Counted from the stretch's first letter, positions 29,130 to 40,167 are shown. The stretch: DNA of 64,000 nt from Rhizobium grahamii (GCF_009498215.1 NZ_CP043498.1:3329501-3393500), one strand, 5' to 3'. The notes: generated from the sequence alone by a model not told the origin. Numbers and translations: made by a program.

Positions 29130-30515
29130 GTGAATCGCATTGACTGGACGGGAGCGCGACCTGCAAGAGCCTCTAGCGCGGGCATTTGGGGCTGGATGTT
29201 CTTCGACTGGGCGGCTCAACCGTTCTTTACAGTTGTTACGACCTTTATCTTCGGGCCGTACTTCGTATCGCGGTTGACCGCCGATCCGGTCTCGGCGCAG
29301 ACGACATGGAGCAATATGGCAACGATCTCGTCGGTGATCATTGCCATCCTTTCGCCGATCCTGGGTTCGATTGCGGACCAGTCGGGCAGACGGAAGCCGT
29401 GGATCGGCTTCTTCGCCATCATCAAGATCGTCAGCCTGTGCGGCCTCTGGTATGCCGCACCGGGCTCGCCGGTCATTTATCCGATGATCTTCATGATCTT
29501 CGCCTCGATAGCCGCCGAGTTTTCGATCGTCTTCAACGACTCGATGATGCCACGGCTCGTGGGCAGCGACGAAGTTGGCAAGCTCTCGAACACTGCCTGG
29601 GGGCTGGGTTACCTTGGCGGCATGATCGTCCTGATCGCAGTCGTCGTGCTGCTGGCGGGCAGCCCCGAGACCGGCAAGACCATTCTCGGTCTAACGCCGC
29701 TGTTCGGCCTCGACCCGCACACCGGCGAGGACGCACGCATCACCGGCCCGATATCGGCAGCCTGGTATCTGATCTTCATCCTGCCCATGTTTTTCTTCAC
29801 ACCGGATGCTGCTCGCGGACGACCTTTGAGGAGCGCGATCCGCGTCGGATTGTCCGAATTGAAAAACACTCTGCGGGAGCTGCGAAACCGGCCCGGTATC
29901 CTCCGCTTCCTGATCGCCCGCATGATCTATCAGGACGGCGTCAACGGACTGCTTATCCTCGGTGGCGCCTTCGCTGCCGGCATGTTCGGCTGGGCGACGA
30001 TCGAGATCGGCATCTACGGCATCATCCTGAACGTCGTCGCGATCTTCGGATGCCTGATCGCCGGACATATCGATTCCCGGATCGGGTCGAAGGCGACCGT
30101 GCTCGTCAGTCTGACGATGTTGCTGCTCGCAACCATCGGGATTGTGTCGACGGGACCCGGCTACACGCTTTTCGGCCTGGTCTCGTTGTCAGCGGCAGAT
30201 AGCGGCGTCCTCTTCGGGACAGCGGCTGAAAAGGCTTACATCGGCTATGGTTTGCTGATCGGGCTCGCATTCGGCCCCGTTCAGGCCTCGTCACGATCGT
30301 ATCTTGCCCGGAGCGTCTCTTACAGCGAAGCCGGACGCTATTTCGGCATCTATGCCCTGTCTGGCAGAGCAACGAGCTTCATGGCGACGCTGCTGTTTTC
30401 GGCCGTCACATTTGCATCTGGCTCTTCGCGGCTTGGCATGGCGACGCTCGTGCTGTTTCTTGCAGGCGGGCTAGCTCTGCTGATCCGTACGCCCTATCCT
30501 GCGGACAGGGCGTAG
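29130..30515 (+). CDS. MFS transporter, UMF1/Atg22-like family
   Basis: This 461-residue protein has about twelve hydrophobic helices. The start [17 protein letters not shown] and [17 protein letters not shown] are typical of the UMF1/Atg22-like branch of the major facilitator superfamily; the latter corresponds to the helix 2-3 loop. The substrate is unknown; related yeast proteins export amino acids from the vacuole. The GTG start has GGAG seven bases upstream, inside a small hairpin. It sits 31 nt after gdh and may be cotranscribed, which would fit an amino-acid or peptide substrate, but this is a guess. Confidence 0.85.
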   Translation: MNRIDWTGARPARASSAGIWGWMFFDWAAQPFFTVVTTFIFGPYFVSRLTADPVSAQTTWSNMATISSVIIAILSPILGSIADQSGRRKPWIGFFAIIKIVSLCGLWYAAPGSPVIYPMIFMIFASIAAEFSIVFNDSMMPRLVGSDEVGKLSNTAWGLGYLGGMIVLIAVVVLLAGSPETGKTILGLTPLFGLDPHTGEDARITGPISAAWYLIFILPMFFFTPDAARGRPLRSAIRVGLSELKNTLRELRNRPGILRFLIARMIYQDGVNGLLILGGAFAAGMFGWATIEIGIYGIILNVVAIFGCLIAGHIDSRIGSKATVLVSLTMLLLATIGIVSTGPGYTLFGLVSLSAADSGVLFGTAAEKAYIGYGLLIGLAFGPVQASSRSYLARSVSYSEAGRYFGIYALSGRATSFMATLLFSAVTFASGSSRLGMATLVLFLAGGLALLIRTPYPADRA

Positions 30516-30516
30516 G
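30488..30516 (+). terminator. Hairpin overlapping the MFS stop codon
   Basis: TACGCCCT (30488-30495) and AGGGCGTA (30507-30514) form an 8-bp stem with an 11-nt loop, overlapping the TAG stop. It lies between the convergent MFS and purH genes and could act as a weak terminator; the T tail is poor. Confidence 0.4.
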
Positions 30517-30528
30517 ATTTCATCAAGG

Positions 30529-32145
30529 TCAGTGGCGGAAGTGCCGCATACCGGTGAAGACCATGGCAACGTTGTGTTCGTTCGCCGCGTCGATGACTTC
30601 CTGGTCGCGCATCGAACCGCCAGGCTGGATCACGGCCGTCGCCCCTGCGGCAATCATCGACAGAAGACCATCCGCGAACGGCAGAAACGCCTCGGATGCT
30701 ACGGCAGAACCATGTGTCAGCGGCGTGGGTAGACCAAGCGTACGCGCAGCCTCTTCCGCCTTCAGCCCGGCGATCCTGGCTGAATCGACGCGGCTCATCT
30801 GACCGGCGCCGATACCGGCGGTCTGGCCATCCTTGGCATAGACAACGGCGTTCGATTTGACGTGCTTGGCCACCTTGAAGGCGAACTTCATATCAGCAAG
30901 CTCCTGTGCCGTCGGCGCACGCTTGGTGACGACCTTCAGTTCCAGGTCTTCGACCATGCCGTTGTCGCGGCTCTGAACCAGGAGACCGCCGGAAACCGTC
31001 TTGGCGGTCAGTCCGCCGATACGAGGATCCGGCAGGCCACCGGCAGCGAGCAGACGGAGGTTTGCCTTGCGCGCGACAATGGCCTTCGCTTCTTCGGTCA
31101 CATCCGGCGCGATGATGACTTCGGTGAAGAGCTTGATGATCTCTTCAGCAGTCTGGGCGTCCAGGGTCTGGTTCAGCGCGATAATGCCGCCGAAAGCCGA
31201 TACGGAATCGCACGCCAAGGCACGCTGATACGCCTGGAGTAGGCTGGAGCCGGTAGCAACACCGCACGGGTTCGCATGCTTGATGATGGCGCATGCCGGC
31301 GATTTCTCAGGCAGGAACTCGGCAACCAGCTCATAAGCTGCGTCGGTATCATTGATATTGTTATAGGAGAGCTGCTTTCCCTGCAGCAGCGCTGCGGTCG
31401 CGACGCCGGGGCGCTGCTCGCCGGTAACGTAGAAAGCCGCTGTCTGGTGCGGGTTTTCGCCGTAGCGCATCTCTTCCTTCAGGACGCCGCCGATAACGCG
31501 ATGCCGCGGGGTCTGGATATCGAGGGCTTCCGCGAACCAGTTGGAGATCACCGCGTCATAGGCGGCGGTCCGAGCATAGGCCTTGGCGGCCATGCGTTGA
31601 CGAAACGCATAGGCGGTCTGACCATCGTCGGCAGAAAGCTGCGCAAGCAGCTCGGGGTAGTCGGCCGGATCCGTCAGAATGGTGACGTAGGCGTGGTTCT
31701 TCGCCGAAGCACGGATCATTGCCGGCCCGCCGATATCAATGTTTTCGACGGTCGTCGGATAATCACCACCGGCCGCCCGGACATCCTCGAACGGATAGAG
31801 GTTGATCACCGCAAGATCGATGCCTTCGATGCCGTGCTCCTGCATCGCTGCCTGATGCTCGGCGTCGTCGCGAATTGCCAGCAAGCCGCCATGCACCGTC
31901 GGATGCAACGTCTTGACGCGTCCATCCATGATCTCCGGAAAGCCGGTCACGTCAGAAACGTCGGTGACCGCAAGGCCAGCCGCCGCGATTGCCTTGTGCG
32001 TTCCACCAGTCGACAGCAGGCGAACGCCCCTTTCGACAAGGCCGCGTGCCAGGTCGACGATTCCGGTTTTATCGGACACCGACAACAAGGCGGTTTTCAC
32101 GGTGACCTTATCGGGAGCGGGAATTTTCTTGGAAGCTACGGCCAT
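30529..32145 (-). CDS. purH: Bifunctional AICAR transformylase/IMP cyclohydrolase
   Basis: PurH catalyses the last two steps of IMP synthesis. The 538-residue protein has an N-terminal MGS-like IMP cyclohydrolase domain ([29 protein letters not shown]) and a C-terminal transformylase domain with the KHANPCG motif. ATG 32145 follows GGAGAAG; a ten-codon upstream extension lacks support. It is convergent with the transporter gene. The heparinase-like gene upstream is on the same strand, about 90 bp away. Confidence 0.95.
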   Translation of the reverse strand: MAVASKKIPAPDKVTVKTALLSVSDKTGIVDLARGLVERGVRLLSTGGTHKAIAAAGLAVTDVSDVTGFPEIMDGRVKTLHPTVHGGLLAIRDDAEHQAAMQEHGIEGIDLAVINLYPFEDVRAAGGDYPTTVENIDIGGPAMIRASAKNHAYVTILTDPADYPELLAQLSADDGQTAYAFRQRMAAKAYARTAAYDAVISNWFAEALDIQTPRHRVIGGVLKEEMRYGENPHQTAAFYVTGEQRPGVATAALLQGKQLSYNNINDTDAAYELVAEFLPEKSPACAIIKHANPCGVATGSSLLQAYQRALACDSVSAFGGIIALNQTLDAQTAEEIIKLFTEVIIAPDVTEEAKAIVARKANLRLLAAGGLPDPRIGGLTAKTVSGGLLVQSRDNGMVEDLELKVVTKRAPTAQELADMKFAFKVAKHVKSNAVVYAKDGQTAGIGAGQMSRVDSARIAGLKAEEAARTLGLPTPLTHGSAVASEAFLPFADGLLSMIAAGATAVIQPGGSMRDQEVIDAANEHNVAMVFTGMRHFRH

Positions 32146-32237
32146 TTGGCTTCTCCGTTGATCTTCGGGAGACATCCGGCGAGGTGCGCGGAATATGGCG
32201 CCGCGTTAGCACAGCTTTGGCCCCGCGAAAACAGGCA

Positions 32238-33908
32238 CTAGCTTCTGCGCGATAAAAACCAGCGGATTTCCGGCTTTCCAGGGTGCGCGAACGCTATCTC
32301 CATCTGGTCCGAACTGCAGATACCCGACGCGTCAGCAAAGAACACGTCCTCGGAAATAGCGACCGTGTTTCCAGGCGAGGAAAACAACCAGGTTTCCCCA
32401 TCCGGTGCCGTCATCAAAACGGACTCGCGATCCATCTGCTTGAGATTGATCGAGGGGTGGGCATGGAAGCGTGCCACGGCCTGCAGCGCTTCGTCGTTTT
32501 TTCTCTCCTCGGATACGGTAAGCGTGTCGCGGCCGGTGATGATCGATCCGGTCGCATTCAGCGTCAACTCGCGCTCGTGCAGCGCACCGAAGGCTTTCAC
32601 ATATCCGTCATGCCTTGCCTTAATGACATCGCGCCCATCATCGGCAAGCGTTCGCTCCACATCGACAATTCGCACTGGATCGGTGATCACGTGCGCGAGA
32701 AAGTCCGACGTTGCAAAACGGCTGGAAGATGTGTCGTTGAGCGTCACCGTCGTGTGCGCCGCCGTTGTTCGGGCCATCTGGGTATATTTCGCAGCCGCAA
32801 ATTTGGGTGATCCGGCATTGACGATGAAACGATGGCGTCCGGACGACATCTCGAACGACAGGCAGCCGGCATGAGCGGTGCGGGAGAGGGCGCCAGCGGG
32901 CGGCAGTCCGGTATCGACGATGACCGCGGTTCGCCCAGCGGCCAACCGCTGATAACGAGAATGCGGCATGGCCTTGAAAGGCTCGCCGGCGGTCTCGTCA
33001 TAGCGCAGCAAGGATACGAGCTCTGTCGCCAGCGTCGAAGTCGCGCCGTTGAACAGGGCTAGGTCGCCGTCCTGATGCCTGAAGAACCGCAAGGCCGGGT
33101 ACATCCGGTCGATTCCCGAGATCAGTTTCTGCGGCAAGTCGTGACCGAGATTGATGTAGGTCTGCCTCAGCGGCAGAAGATCGAGCAACAGCTCCAGTCC
33201 GACGCGCGGATTGCGGGAGATGTGCCCGCCGTCGGGCAGAATCTGGCTATCGAACTCGCGGTCCAACGCCTCTGCCGCCCTACGCAAAGCGCCCTGACGA
33301 GTGGGCATCGAGACCGATGCCATAGCGAGTGCAATGCGCAGACGAAAGAGCGTTTCCCCCGGCGGGGCGTATTGCGCCATCCGGCGAAGAAAACGGACCT
33401 GGAAAGCAAGCGAGCGCACAAATCGGCGATAAAAACCGCGGTCAGAATTGTGAAGCACCACCGGTGAATGCGAGAGCCAGGCGATAACGCGTTGCGCGGT
33501 GACATCGATGTCCCACGCAAGACCTTCCATGCGCGAACCATGAACGGCCAGCCACCCACTGACGATCGCCCGGGCGGCGTTTGAATGTACGTCGCTCTTG
33601 CGGGCACGCATGTGCCGAAGCCATCCGAAGCTATGAAGCCTGATCGCGAACGAACGAGACGGTAGACTCAAGGCAAAGGGCGAACGTCCGGCGGTCTCCA
33701 ATAGTCGTCCGGCAAGCGGGAAACGGCCGTTGACGATCTCTTCCGCGACGTGCGGATCGACTGCGCGCAGATCGGTTGGAGCAACGATGAGGCGATCAGG
33801 TGCTTGTACGGTATGCCTGAACAATCGCAAGCGCAGCAGCGCAATGCGAAGGCGCATACGCCGCCAAGCCTCCCGCAGGTAAAGCCCTGAAAATCGTCCG
33901 GACCACAT
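32238..33908 (-). CDS. Heparinase II/III family protein
   Basis: This 556-residue protein has an alpha-helical N-terminal half and a beta-rich C-terminal half with AGSPKFAAAKYTQMARTTAAHTT, typical of the heparinase II/III (polysaccharide lyase-like) family in rhizobia. No obvious signal peptide is seen; the N-terminus is strongly basic and hydrophobic. The substrate is unknown. It sits between rsmB and purH on the same strand. Such proteins are often annotated as lyases of uronic-acid polymers, but no activity can be asserted here. Confidence 0.82.
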   Translation of the reverse strand: MWSGRFSGLYLREAWRRMRLRIALLRLRLFRHTVQAPDRLIVAPTDLRAVDPHVAEEIVNGRFPLAGRLLETAGRSPFALSLPSRSFAIRLHSFGWLRHMRARKSDVHSNAARAIVSGWLAVHGSRMEGLAWDIDVTAQRVIAWLSHSPVVLHNSDRGFYRRFVRSLAFQVRFLRRMAQYAPPGETLFRLRIALAMASVSMPTRQGALRRAAEALDREFDSQILPDGGHISRNPRVGLELLLDLLPLRQTYINLGHDLPQKLISGIDRMYPALRFFRHQDGDLALFNGATSTLATELVSLLRYDETAGEPFKAMPHSRYQRLAAGRTAVIVDTGLPPAGALSRTAHAGCLSFEMSSGRHRFIVNAGSPKFAAAKYTQMARTTAAHTTVTLNDTSSSRFATSDFLAHVITDPVRIVDVERTLADDGRDVIKARHDGYVKAFGALHERELTLNATGSIITGRDTLTVSEERKNDEALQAVARFHAHPSINLKQMDRESVLMTAPDGETWLFSSPGNTVAISEDVFFADASGICSSDQMEIAFAHPGKPEIRWFLSRRS

Positions 33909-34018
33909 GTCTATGTCTATCGACTCATATAGTTAGGATTGGATTAACAGGCCCGGAAGCAACAGCCGTCGGCAATTCATTTTGAAACGGCTGATCGACT
34001 ATGCCAGCTGCCTTTCCA

Positions 34019-35407
34019 TCAGGCAACACGGCGCAGCATGGCGGCGTAGAAGCCGTCCAGCCCTGAAGCAAAGCCGGTTGGAGCAACAAGCATATCTGGC
34101 GTGGTACGGAATTCACCATCAGGCGTGATTGCGCGCTCTAATCCAGGCCAGCGGCGCGGCTCTATCGGCACACGCTCGAAGCCGTGCGTATCGGCCAATA
34201 TGCGCGCCACGACGGCCTCCCCTTCGGCGGGATCAAGCGAGCAGTTTGAGAACACGATGACGCCACCGGTTTTGACGAGGGTCAACGCATGACGCAGAAG
34301 GCGCTCCTGAACGCCAGCAAGCTTCTCTATCTCCTCCGGCCCCTTGGTCCACAGCACATCCGGGTGCCTCCGGGTGGTGCCTGTTGATGAACAGGGTGCG
34401 TCGAGAAGTATGGCGTCGAACAGTTCGTCCGGCTGATACTTGGTCAGATCGGCGGCGACCGTTTCCGCCTCCAGTCCAAGGCGATCAAGATTGCTCCGCA
34501 AGCGCCTGATGCGATTTTCCGACTGCTCGATAGCCGTCACCGCCCCGCCGGCGACGATAAGCTGAGCGGTCTTCCCTCCGGGCGCCGCACAAAGATCAGC
34601 GACCCGCTTTCCCGTCAGATCGCCGAAGAGCTGTGCAGGAATGCTGGCGGCAGCATCCTGAACCCACCAGTCCCCATCTTCGAAGCCCTGCAAAGAGGGA
34701 ATGCCGCCCTCAAAGGCAGCCAGTCGCACGCCTCCGGTCGGCAGCACGAAACCGTTCAATCGCTCCGCCCAGCTGGCCGCATCGGACTTGACGGTAAGAT
34801 CAATCGACGCCGGCTCGAGCTGCGCGTTCGAAATAGCATGTGCCGCATCTCTCCCGTAGACCGCTTCTAGGCGCCGGACAAACCACTCCGGCATAACAGC
34901 AACGCTGGCGACCTGCTCCAGTATCTCGACCTTCTCTCGGCTGAGACGACGCAAGACGGCGTTCACGAGCTTGGCAAAGCGACGATTGCGTGGATCCCGA
35001 TTTGCCTGCTCCACTGCAATGTCGACGGCAGCATGATCGGGCACGTCGAGATAGAGGATCTGCGCCGCCGCAACGGAGATAACGTGCTGAAGAGCGCGTG
35101 CGCCTTCCGGCAGAGGAGAGTCGAGAAGCGACGAAACCGCAGCTTCGATACGCGGCAGATGACGAAGTGCGCTGTTCAGAATTGCCCTGACGAGGGCTCG
35201 ATCATCTTCGGCCAAAACCTTGTAGGCAGGGTTTCCATGCTCGTGGTCGAGAGCCCCGTCGAGCGGCAGTTTGCGATCCACGACGGCCGACAGAATCTTT
35301 GCGGCCGCCGCCCGCGCCTGCAATCCTGGCTTCTCGACGGCCTCAGCCCCACGAGAAGCGGGAGATTTCTGTTTGCGAAATGGCTTTTTCTTGCCGTCTG
35401 AATTCAA
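34019..35407 (-). CDS. rsmB: 16S rRNA m5C methyltransferase, RsmB family
   Basis: RsmB/NOL1-type methyltransferases put 5-methylcytosine on 16S rRNA. The 462-residue protein has a NusB-like RNA-binding N-terminus ([17 protein letters not shown] through [10 protein letters not shown]), then the SAM site [14 protein letters not shown]. The two catalytic cysteines are in [13 protein letters not shown] and FSNCSLDP. It starts with TTG at 35407, whose TTGA overlaps the htpX stop by 4 nt, so the two are coupled. The family is clear; the exact target cytosine is by analogy. Confidence 0.9.
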   Translation of the reverse strand: MNSDGKKKPFRKQKSPASRGAEAVEKPGLQARAAAAKILSAVVDRKLPLDGALDHEHGNPAYKVLAEDDRALVRAILNSALRHLPRIEAAVSSLLDSPLPEGARALQHVISVAAAQILYLDVPDHAAVDIAVEQANRDPRNRRFAKLVNAVLRRLSREKVEILEQVASVAVMPEWFVRRLEAVYGRDAAHAISNAQLEPASIDLTVKSDAASWAERLNGFVLPTGGVRLAAFEGGIPSLQGFEDGDWWVQDAAASIPAQLFGDLTGKRVADLCAAPGGKTAQLIVAGGAVTAIEQSENRIRRLRSNLDRLGLEAETVAADLTKYQPDELFDAILLDAPCSSTGTTRRHPDVLWTKGPEEIEKLAGVQERLLRHALTLVKTGGVIVFSNCSLDPAEGEAVVARILADTHGFERVPIEPRRWPGLERAITPDGEFRTTPDMLVAPTGFASGLDGFYAAMLRRVA

Positions 35408-36366
35408 GACCAGGGACCCTTTGGCGGTTGCGAGCCACCGCGGCTGAGGCCCGTATTCGGAACAGAGCGCGATTTGCGCACCGGATTAGCAGCACGAGCA
35501 GGGGACGTCGAGACGTTCATCCCGCTCCGCGCCATTTCCTCGAGGGCGGCGATCCGGTTTTCCGTGTTTGGATGGGTGGAGAACAGATTATCCATGCCGG
35601 CGCCGGTCAGCGGATTGATGATGAACATATGCGCAGTCGCCGGATTGCGCTCAGCATCTGCATTCGGAATATGCGACGCCCCGCGGGCGATCTTGCCAAG
35701 TGCCGAAGCCAGCCAGAGCGGATTTCCGCAAATCTCGGCCCCGCGCCGGTCCGCAGAATATTCGCGCGTGCGGCTGATGGCCATCTGAACCATCATGGCA
35801 GCCAGCGGCGCTACGATCATGGCAAGCAATACGCCGATAAATCCGAGCGGATTGTTGTTGTTCTCGCGATTGCCGCCAAAAAAGAAAGCGAAATTGCCCA
35901 GCATCGAAATCGCGCCCGCGAGCGTTGCCGTAAGCGTCATCGTCAGCGTGTCGCGGTTCTGAACGTGTGCCAGTTCATGCGCCATGACTCCGGCGACCTC
36001 TTCTGGCGAGAGCGCGCTGAGAAGGCCCGTTGATGCCGCTACGGCAGCATTTTCAGGATTGCGCCCCGTCGCAAAGGCGTTTGGCTGCGGGCTATCGTAA
36101 AGATAGACCTTAGGCATCGGCAAACCGGCATTGTGCGAAAGATCGCGGATAATCGTGTAGAATTCCGGCGCATTGCGCTCGTCTATTTCCTGCGCGCGAT
36201 AGGCCGAGAGCACCATCCTGTCGGAATTCCAATAGGAAAAGAAGTTCATGCCCGCGGCCATCAGGAAGGCAATCATCATGCCGCCGCGGCCGCCAATCAT
36301 GAAGCCAACCAGCATGAACAACGCCGTCATGAAGGCCAGCAACATCGCGGTACGAACAAGATTCAT
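35404..36366 (-). CDS. htpX: Membrane zinc metalloprotease HtpX
   Basis: HtpX is an inner-membrane M48 protease that degrades damaged membrane proteins under stress. The 320-residue protein has two N-terminal helices ([17 protein letters not shown] and the next), the zinc motif HELAH near residue 136, two further helices, and the third-ligand segment [17 protein letters not shown] 36366 follows GGAGAAACCG, a good ribosome site; an ATG four codons upstream overlaps that site and is less likely. It is the first gene of the htpX-rsmB pair. Confidence 0.93.
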   Translation of the reverse strand: MNLVRTAMLLAFMTALFMLVGFMIGGRGGMMIAFLMAAGMNFFSYWNSDRMVLSAYRAQEIDERNAPEFYTIIRDLSHNAGLPMPKVYLYDSPQPNAFATGRNPENAAVAASTGLLSALSPEEVAGVMAHELAHVQNRDTLTMTLTATLAGAISMLGNFAFFFGGNRENNNNPLGFIGVLLAMIVAPLAAMMVQMAISRTREYSADRRGAEICGNPLWLASALGKIARGASHIPNADAERNPATAHMFIINPLTGAGMDNLFSTHPNTENRIAALEEMARSGMNVSTSPARAANPVRKSRSVPNTGLSRGGSQPPKGPWS

Positions 36367-36485
36367 CGGTTTCTCCATGGCGGTTCAGACAGGCCGCGTG
36401 AATTTGGGAGGTTCCAATCATGCTGCCGGCGCACTATGATTTGGTTGCTCACAGCCCATTTTCAATATTTTTCAGGCAACAGCAC

Positions 36486-36713
36486 ATGACGCAGGAAGCA
36501 GACAACGACAATGCAGAGCCAGTGGTCAACGATGACTCTGCGTCTCAGCGCAAAATGTTGTCACCAGCCGCCAGGCGCGCGCTGGCGGAAGCCGAGGAAC
36601 GAAGGAAGCAACAAGCGCCCGTCGACATGCCGAAAGAGATCGGCGGACGAGGCGGAGCCGACCCCGCACGTTTCGGCGACTGGGAAATCAATGGTCGCGC
36701 AATCGATTTCTAA
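36486..36713 (+). CDS. DUF1674 protein, SdhAF4-like succinate dehydrogenase assembly factor
   Basis: This 75-residue protein ends in the strongly conserved block KEIGGRGGADPARFGDWEI followed by GRAIDF, the hallmark of DUF1674/SdhAF4. Mitochondrial SdhAF4 binds the flavinylated SDHA subunit before complex II assembly, so a similar role is likely here. The preceding half is acidic and low-complexity. ATG 36486 was chosen for the family length; the frame is open 22 codons upstream without similarity. It is divergent from htpX. Confidence 0.85.
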   Translation: MTQEADNDNAEPVVNDDSASQRKMLSPAARRALAEAEERRKQQAPVDMPKEIGGRGGADPARFGDWEINGRAIDF

Positions 36714-36761
36714 GTAAATATTCCTATTGACTTGCCGTCAATATCGGAATTTATTCCTCAT

Positions 36762-37211
36762 ATGACGACGCGCCTGTTTTTCCTCCTGGTCTATATGATC
36801 GCTTTCGCGACCGGTGCGGCGGCACGCGACGAGATCGAAGGTCCTGTGTCGGCGGAAATCCTACGGGTAATCGATGGCGACACTCTTCTGGTTCAGGCGC
36901 GGCCGTGGCCGCAGCAGAGCATGGAAGTCTACGTTCGCATTCGAGGCATCGACGCACCGGAGATGCACTCCAAATGCGCTGCAGTCAGGCGCGCCGGCAT
37001 CGATGCCCGCCATGCGCTTGAGGAGATGACGAACATTTCTCCGGAAATAAAGCTCACCGCGATCGCAGGCGACAAATATTTCGGTCGGATTCTGGCAAAT
37101 GTGACGTTGGCGGATGGCCGGAATCCGGCTCAATATCTTCTCTCGACGGGAATTGTCCGCGCTTACGATGGTGGCCGCAAGCCGGCCACCCCCTGCCTCG
37201 AAGAGAACTAA
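36762..37211 (+). CDS. Exported thermonuclease-like (SNase) protein
   Basis: This 149-residue protein has a signal peptide ([18 protein letters not shown]) and a staphylococcal nuclease-like OB fold. The fold shows [11 protein letters not shown], then RIRGIDAPE carrying an expected catalytic Arg and Glu, and [10 protein letters not shown] carrying the second Arg. It is probably a periplasmic or secreted nuclease, though many such domains in rhizobia are untested. The frame also runs ten codons upstream to a TTG, which would spoil the signal peptide. It is convergent with acsA. Confidence 0.8.
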   Translation: MTTRLFFLLVYMIAFATGAAARDEIEGPVSAEILRVIDGDTLLVQARPWPQQSMEVYVRIRGIDAPEMHSKCAAVRRAGIDARHALEEMTNISPEIKLTAIAGDKYFGRILANVTLADGRNPAQYLLSTGIVRAYDGGRKPATPCLEEN

Positions 37212-37232
37212 GCCGCCAGAGTCTGGCGGCTT
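37210..37232. terminator. Bidirectional terminator between convergent genes
   Basis: AAGCCGCCAG (37210-37219) and CTGGCGGCTT (37223-37232) form a 10-bp stem with a 3-nt loop. It overlaps the stop codon of the nuclease gene and lies just past the corrected acsA stop (37238). Confidence 0.65.
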
Positions 37233-37237
37233 GTAGC

Positions 37238-39192
37238 TTACGCCGTCGCCTTGTTCTGGCGGTTCGCGATGAGATCCTCGACAACCGCCGGATCCGCAAG
37301 GGTCGAAGTATCCCCAAGGAACCGAAGTCATCCTCGGCAATCTTGCGCAGGATACGGCGCATGATCTTTCCGGAACGCGTCTTTGGAAGACCGGGCGCAA
37401 ACTGGATCTTGTCGGGCGCAGCAATCGGACCGATCTCCGCGCGGACATGCTTTACCAGTTGCTGGCGCAGCTCATCGGAGCCTTCGTTCCCGGCCATGAG
37501 CGTGACGTAGCAGTAGATGCCCTGGCCCTTGATCGAGTGCGGATAGCCAACCACCGCGGCTTCGGAAACGAGGCTGTGCGAGACCAGCGCCGACTCGACC
37601 TCGGCGGTGCCAAGCCGATGGCCGGACACGTTGAGAACGTCATCGACGCGACCGGTGATCCAGTAGTAGCCATCCTCGTCACGACGGCATCCGTCGCCGG
37701 TGAAGTACTTGCCCTTGTAGGTCGAGAAGTAGGTCTGGATGAAGCGCTCGTGATCGCCGTAGACCGTTCGCATCTGTCCCGGCCAGCTGTCCGTGATGCA
37801 GAGATTGCCATCCGCTGCACCCTCGAGCACCTTGCCTTCATTATCCACCAGCTGAGGCTTCACGCCGAAGAAAGGCAGCGTGGCGGAACCGGGCTTCAGA
37901 TCGGTTGCGCCGGGCAGCGGCGTGATCATGTGGCCGCCAGTCTCCGTTTGCCACCAGGTGTCGATGACCGGGCAGCGCTTGTCGCCAACGACGTTGTAGT
38001 ACCATTCCCAGGCTTCGGGGTTGATCGGCTCGCCAACCGTACCGAGCAGGCGAAGCGTCGACCGCGAGGAGCGGGTCACGAAGTGATCCCCCGCACCCAT
38101 CAGCGAGCGGATCGCCGTCGGCGCTGTGTAGAAAATGTTGACCTTGTGCTTGTCGATGATTTCCCAGAATCGGCCCTGATCTGGGAAGTTGGGAACACCC
38201 TCGAACATCAGCGTCGTGGCGCAGTTCGCGAGCGGTCCATAGACAATGTAGGAGTGTCCCGTCACCCAACCCACATCCGCCGTGCACCAGTAAATGTCAC
38301 CGGGGTGATAGTCGAAAACGTATTCATGCGTCATCGAAGCATAGACCAGATAGCCGCCGGTCGTGTGCAGAACACCCTTCGGTTTGCCGGTCGAACCAGA
38401 CGTATAGAGGATGAAGAGCGGATCTTCCGCCTTCATCTTAACCGGCGGGCACTCAGCTTTCACCGTTGCGGTTTCCTGATGATACCAGAGGTCGCGGCCA
38501 GGCGCCCATCCGGTCTTGCCGCCGGTGCGGCGAACCACCAGAACCTTTTCGACGATCACGTGCTGTCGCGCAGCGATATGAATTGCCGTATCGGTATTGT
38601 CCTTCAACGGCACTGGCTTGCCGCCGCGCACGCCTTCGTCGCAGGTGATAACGAAGGTCGATTCACAATCGACGATGCGGCCGGCCAATGCTTCCGGAGA
38701 GAAACCGCCGAATACGACCGAATGCACGGCGCCGATGCGCGCGCAAGCAAGCATCGCATAAGCCGCCTCGGGGATCATCGGCATGTAGATGGTGACCCGG
38801 TCGCCTTTCTTGACGCCGTGCTTTTTCAGGACATTGGCGAGCTTGCAGACGTGCTCGTAGAGCTCGTTGTACGTTATCTTCTTGTCGACGTAGGGGTTGT
38901 CGCCTTCGAAGATGATCGCGGTCTGATTGCCGTTCGTCTTCAGGTGTCTGTCGATACAGTTGTAGGAGACGTTCGTCTGTCCGTCTTCAAACCATTTGAT
39001 GGAGACCTTGCCCGTGAAGGAGGTATTCTTGACCTTTGTGTAAGGCTTAAACCAGTCGATCCGCTTGCCATGCTTATCCCAGAACTTGGTGGGATTCTCG
39101 ATGCTTTCTTCGTACCACTTTTCGTACTTGGCCTTGTCGATAAGCGCATGGCTTTTAACCGGTTTTTGAACCGGGTAGATCTTCTCCGACAT
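37238..39192 (-). CDS. acsA: Acetyl-CoA synthetase, with an apparent 1-nt frameshift near the C-terminus
   Basis: Acetyl-CoA synthetase activates acetate through acetyl-AMP. ATG 39192 follows GAGGAGG and opens [11 protein letters not shown]. The nucleotide loop [21 protein letters not shown] and the catalytic Lys in TRSGKIMRR are intact. After DDFGSLG the frame is lost at the C-run 37312-37315 (a G-run in the gene): one more base restores [14 protein letters not shown] and a stop at 37238-37240, giving 651 residues, the standard length. As written, the frame runs on to 37054 with an Arg-rich tail that reads antisense through the nuclease gene. Sequencing error is the simplest explanation. The lysine is the usual acetylation target in this family. 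Confidence 0.92.
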
Positions 39193-39414
39193 TGAAATCC
39201 TCCTCACTCGGGCATCGATCGCTGTGCCGCAATACGCACCGCAACGGCGCATTCATAGCAGGTCGCAAAGGCCCGGCAATTAGACAAAGGTCATTTCACT
39301 TACGATCAATTGCAATTCTGCGTCACTGCGGTTATATAGCGCCATATTTCCCGGACATAGTGGTGACAACCCACGGACCGCGACACCGGCGCGGACGACA
39401 GAAGGACTATATCC

Positions 39415-40116
39415 ATGGCTCAACAGCTGCTTATGCCGAAGGCGACCGCCATCTGGCTCGTCGACAACACAGCCCTGTCTTTCGATCAGATCGCCCAGTT
39501 TTGCAAACTGCATCCGCTCGAAGTCAAGGCAATTGCCGACGGCGAGGCCGCACAGGGCATCAAGGGCCTTGATCCGATCTCCACCGGCCAGCTTTCGCGC
39601 GACGAAATCGCCCGCGGCGAGAACAACCCGGCTTACAAGCTCAAGCTCTCCGAGCCGAAGGTTCGCGTTCCCGAGTCGAAACGCCGTGGCCCGCGCTATA
39701 CGCCAGTTTCGAAGCGTCAGGATCGCCCCAATGCGATTCTATGGCTGGTCCGCAACCATCCGGAACTCAAGGACGCCCAGATTTCTCGCCTCGTAGGCAC
39801 GACCAAGTCGACCATCGAGCAGATCCGCGAGCGCACCCACTGGAACGCCGCGAACCTGACGCCGATGGATCCGGTCACGCTTGGCCTCTGCAGCCAGATC
39901 GATCTCGATATGGAAGTCGAGAAGGCCGCGAAGAACCGGCCGCTGCCGACCGCTGCCGAACTTGGCGCAACCCTGCAGTCCGCTCAGGAAACCGAACGAC
40001 TGACTCCGAGCTTCGAGCGCGAAGAGGAGAAGGAAATCGATGCGGATGCGGTCTTCGCAAAGCTGAAGTCGCTGAAGTCCTCCACCAAGGATGAGGACGG
40101 GGACGACCGGTACTGA
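39415..40116 (+). CDS. trcR: TrcR (DUF1013) cell-cycle transcription regulator
   Basis: This 233-residue protein matches the alphaproteobacterial DUF1013/TrcR family throughout: the N-terminal helix-turn-helix-like LLMPKATAIWLVDNTALSF, then IKGLDPISTGQLSRDEI, then RPNAILWLVRNHPELKDAQI with LVGTTKSTI, and an acidic C-terminal tail. The family is known as a cell-cycle-linked transcription regulator in alphaproteobacteria; its targets in this organism are unknown. The ATG lies about 220 bp from the divergent acsA start. The gene ends in a strong terminator. Confidence 0.88.
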   Translation: MAQQLLMPKATAIWLVDNTALSFDQIAQFCKLHPLEVKAIADGEAAQGIKGLDPISTGQLSRDEIARGENNPAYKLKLSEPKVRVPESKRRGPRYTPVSKRQDRPNAILWLVRNHPELKDAQISRLVGTTKSTIEQIRERTHWNAANLTPMDPVTLGLCSQIDLDMEVEKAAKNRPLPTAAELGATLQSAQETERLTPSFEREEEKEIDADAVFAKLKSLKSSTKDEDGDDRY

Positions 40117-40142
40117 TCCAATCGGTCAGTGAAGCATTCTGG

Positions 40143-40167
40143 AAACCCGGCCTCGGCCGGGTTTTTT
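40143..40167 (+). terminator. Strong intrinsic terminator after trcR
   Basis: AAACCCGGCC (40143-40152) and GGCCGGGTTT (40155-40164), with only TC between the arms, form a GC-rich stem running into a T6 run. It lies between convergent trcR and prpE and could work in both directions. Confidence 0.88.

Noticed and set aside
27455..29185. 576-codon minus-strand open frame under gdh
   Set aside because: Antisense shadow of the conserved dehydrogenase; it spans the gene boundary and has no recognisable domain.
32680..32695. GATCACGTGCGC in the heparinase-like gene as a parS core
   Set aside because: It shares only CACGTG; the flanking GTTT/AAAC arms are absent.
37447..39195. 582-codon plus-strand open frame over acsA
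   Set aside because: Antisense shadow of acetyl-CoA synthetase, whose motifs are intact on the minus strand.
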